Source of the DNA: an uncultured Flavobacterium sp.
GTDB taxonomy: Bacteria > Bacteroidota > Bacteroidia > Flavobacteriales > Flavobacteriaceae
Assembly (NCBI RefSeq): GCF_951805225.1
Contig: NZ_OX638201.1
Coordinates: forward strand, 1,860,001 to 1,924,000
Direction: 5' to 3'
DNA length: 64,000 bases
The translations under genes were made by a program, and so were the position numbers. Shown one piece after another: positions 63,342 through 64,000 of this stretch. Position 1 is the first letter of the stretch. Each line of letters starts with the position of its first letter. The notes beneath the pieces were generated by a model. It saw only the letters and a program-made list of their open reading frames with translations. It ran no database searches and had not been told where the DNA came from.

Positions 63342-63373
63342 TGCTATGACAAATATTGGGGTTACGTTGCGTT

Positions 63374-63484
63374 TCAACGGATTAAAATCCGTTGCTACAA
63401 AATAAACCATTCCTTCGGAATTCTATAAAACGTTCCGCAGGAACAAAATATATTGTAGGGATGGATTTTAATCCATCATTCGTC
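63374..63484. repeat. acggattaaaatccgt / tggattttaatcca palindromic element
   Basis: aacggattaaaatccgttgc, ccttcggaattct, gttccgcaggaac and tggattttaatccatc are short palindromes in series, a common flavobacterial intergenic block. No coding potential is seen. Confidence 0.65.
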
Positions 63485-63501
63485 CACAATTGAAACCCAA
63501 T

Positions 63502-63606
63502 CTTGTCATTTCGAGGAACGAGAAATCTTCGCAAGAAACTCGACAAAGATTGAAAAAATTCTGTGCGGAGCTACTTGCGAAGATTTCTCGTTCCTCGAAA
63601 TGACAA
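63502..63606. repeat. gtcatttcga-family hairpin
   Basis: ttgtcatttcgaggaacgag at the left pairs with ctcgttcctcgaaatgacaa at the right, around cttcgcaagaaactcgacaaa. It belongs to the family at 11719, 22836, 23341 and 45382. Confidence 0.85.
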
Positions 63607-63644
63607 ATACTGGGGTTACTTAGTCGAGTTTCTAGTGCGAATTA

Positions 63645-63676
63645 AACCCGACAGGTTTTAAAAACCTGTCGGGTTT
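63645..63676. repeat. acccgacagg palindrome, copy 2
   Basis: aaacccgacaggtttt and aaaacctgtcgggttt form a perfect hairpin. It may end transcription of the ribonucleotide reductase gene, whose stop lies about 100 bp to its right on the minus strand. Confidence 0.75.
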
Positions 63677-63772
63677 ACTGCATGTGATTACTTTGGCGAG
63701 TTTCTTGTGTTTATCTTTGTCAAAGTTTTAAACTTTGACAAAGATTTCGTGACTTTCGTAACTCTAAAGATT

Positions 63773-64000
63773 TTATGATTCGCAACTACTACAAGTAACA
63801 AGGCTTGTAACAAGTTCTTTTGATACACTTTGACTGCGTTGGTAATAAAGACTTTTAACGCCAAGTTGCCACGCTTCGATCATTAAGCGGTTTACTTCCT
63901 TGATTGGTAATTCGGCAGGAATATTTAGGTTTAAACTTTGTCCTTGATCTACAAATTTCTGACGAATAGAAGCTTGTTGTACAATCTCTAACTGACTAAT
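63773..64000 (-). CDS. nrdA: C-terminus of ribonucleoside-diphosphate reductase large subunit (truncated)
   Basis: Only the last 75 residues are in the window; the gene continues past its right edge. The minus strand reads QASIRQKFVDQGQSLNLNIP, then LMIEAWQLGVKSLYYQRSQS, and ends TCSSCES before a TAA stop. The final C-x-x-C is the mobile redox tail that re-reduces the active site. QASIRQKFVDQGQSLN is a strong class I RNR signature. It reduces ribonucleotides for DNA synthesis. Confidence 0.9.
   Translation of the reverse strand: MSQLEIVQQASIRQKFVDQGQSLNLNIPAELPIKEVNRLMIEAWQLGVKSLYYQRSQSVSKELVTSLVTCSSCES

Overview
The window looks like a chromosomal segment of a Flavobacterium-type member of the Bacteroidota. 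The evidence is AT-rich DNA, a type IX secretion (T9SS) C-terminal sorting tail, TonB-dependent receptors with an N-terminal carboxypeptidase-regulatory-like domain, promoters of the form TTG-N17-23-TAnnTTTG, and intergenic regions full of palindromic repeats typical of flavobacterial genomes. No tRNA, rRNA, CRISPR array, transposase or prophage was recognised. One gene is cut at each end: a giant SprB-repeat surface protein on the left and the C-terminus of the ribonucleotide reductase large subunit on the right.

Layout. 0-9.6 kb: SprB-repeat protein (28 repeats by my count) and an outer-membrane barrel gene. 10.1-11.7 kb: MgtC-like protein and an HxlR regulator divergent from a flavin reductase. 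12.0-29.1 kb: a siderophore region. It holds a lysine-hydroxylase-like Fe(II)/2-oxoglutarate oxygenase, nitroreductase, PLP decarboxylase, an IucA/IucC synthetase fused to an acyltransferase, an N-monooxygenase, a second IucA/IucC synthetase, a MATE exporter, a carrier protein, an adenylating ligase, a TonB receptor and a PepSY membrane protein. 29.5-32.2 kb: an AhpD-like protein and three small unknown genes that may be orphan immunity genes. 32.3-41.6 kb: a probable phosphonate-scavenging locus with an XRE-cupin regulator, lipoprotein phosphatase with LamG, phosphonatase-like HAD hydrolase, FAD amine oxidase, MFS carrier and TonB receptor. 42.3-54.2 kb: SDR enzymes, small unknown genes, GNAT, AraC, MarR and TetR genes, a PQQ sugar dehydrogenase and a TehA-like carrier. 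54.5-63.3 kb: an orphan TPR histidine kinase, an SDR / metallo-beta-lactamase-fold / alpha-beta hydrolase block, two Crp-Fnr regulators, an SMR transporter and RibB.

How the genes fit together. In the siderophore region, lysine would be C-hydroxylated, decarboxylated to a (hydroxy)cadaverine, N-hydroxylated and N-acylated, then joined by two NIS synthetases. MATE would export the product, the TonB receptor would re-import the ferric form, and PepSY would help reduce the iron. The carrier protein and ligase suggest an extra acyl building block not usual for this class. In the phosphonate locus, a surface phosphatase, a TonB receptor and an MFS carrier would feed an aminophosphonate to the FAD oxidase, and the HAD enzyme would break the C-P bond. 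Both pathway readings are inferences from family membership and gene order.

Intergenic DNA carries several families of long inverted repeats, and at three loci one family sits inside another. A TetR gene has the same operator on both sides, and its upstream copy lies inside a good Bacteroidota promoter.
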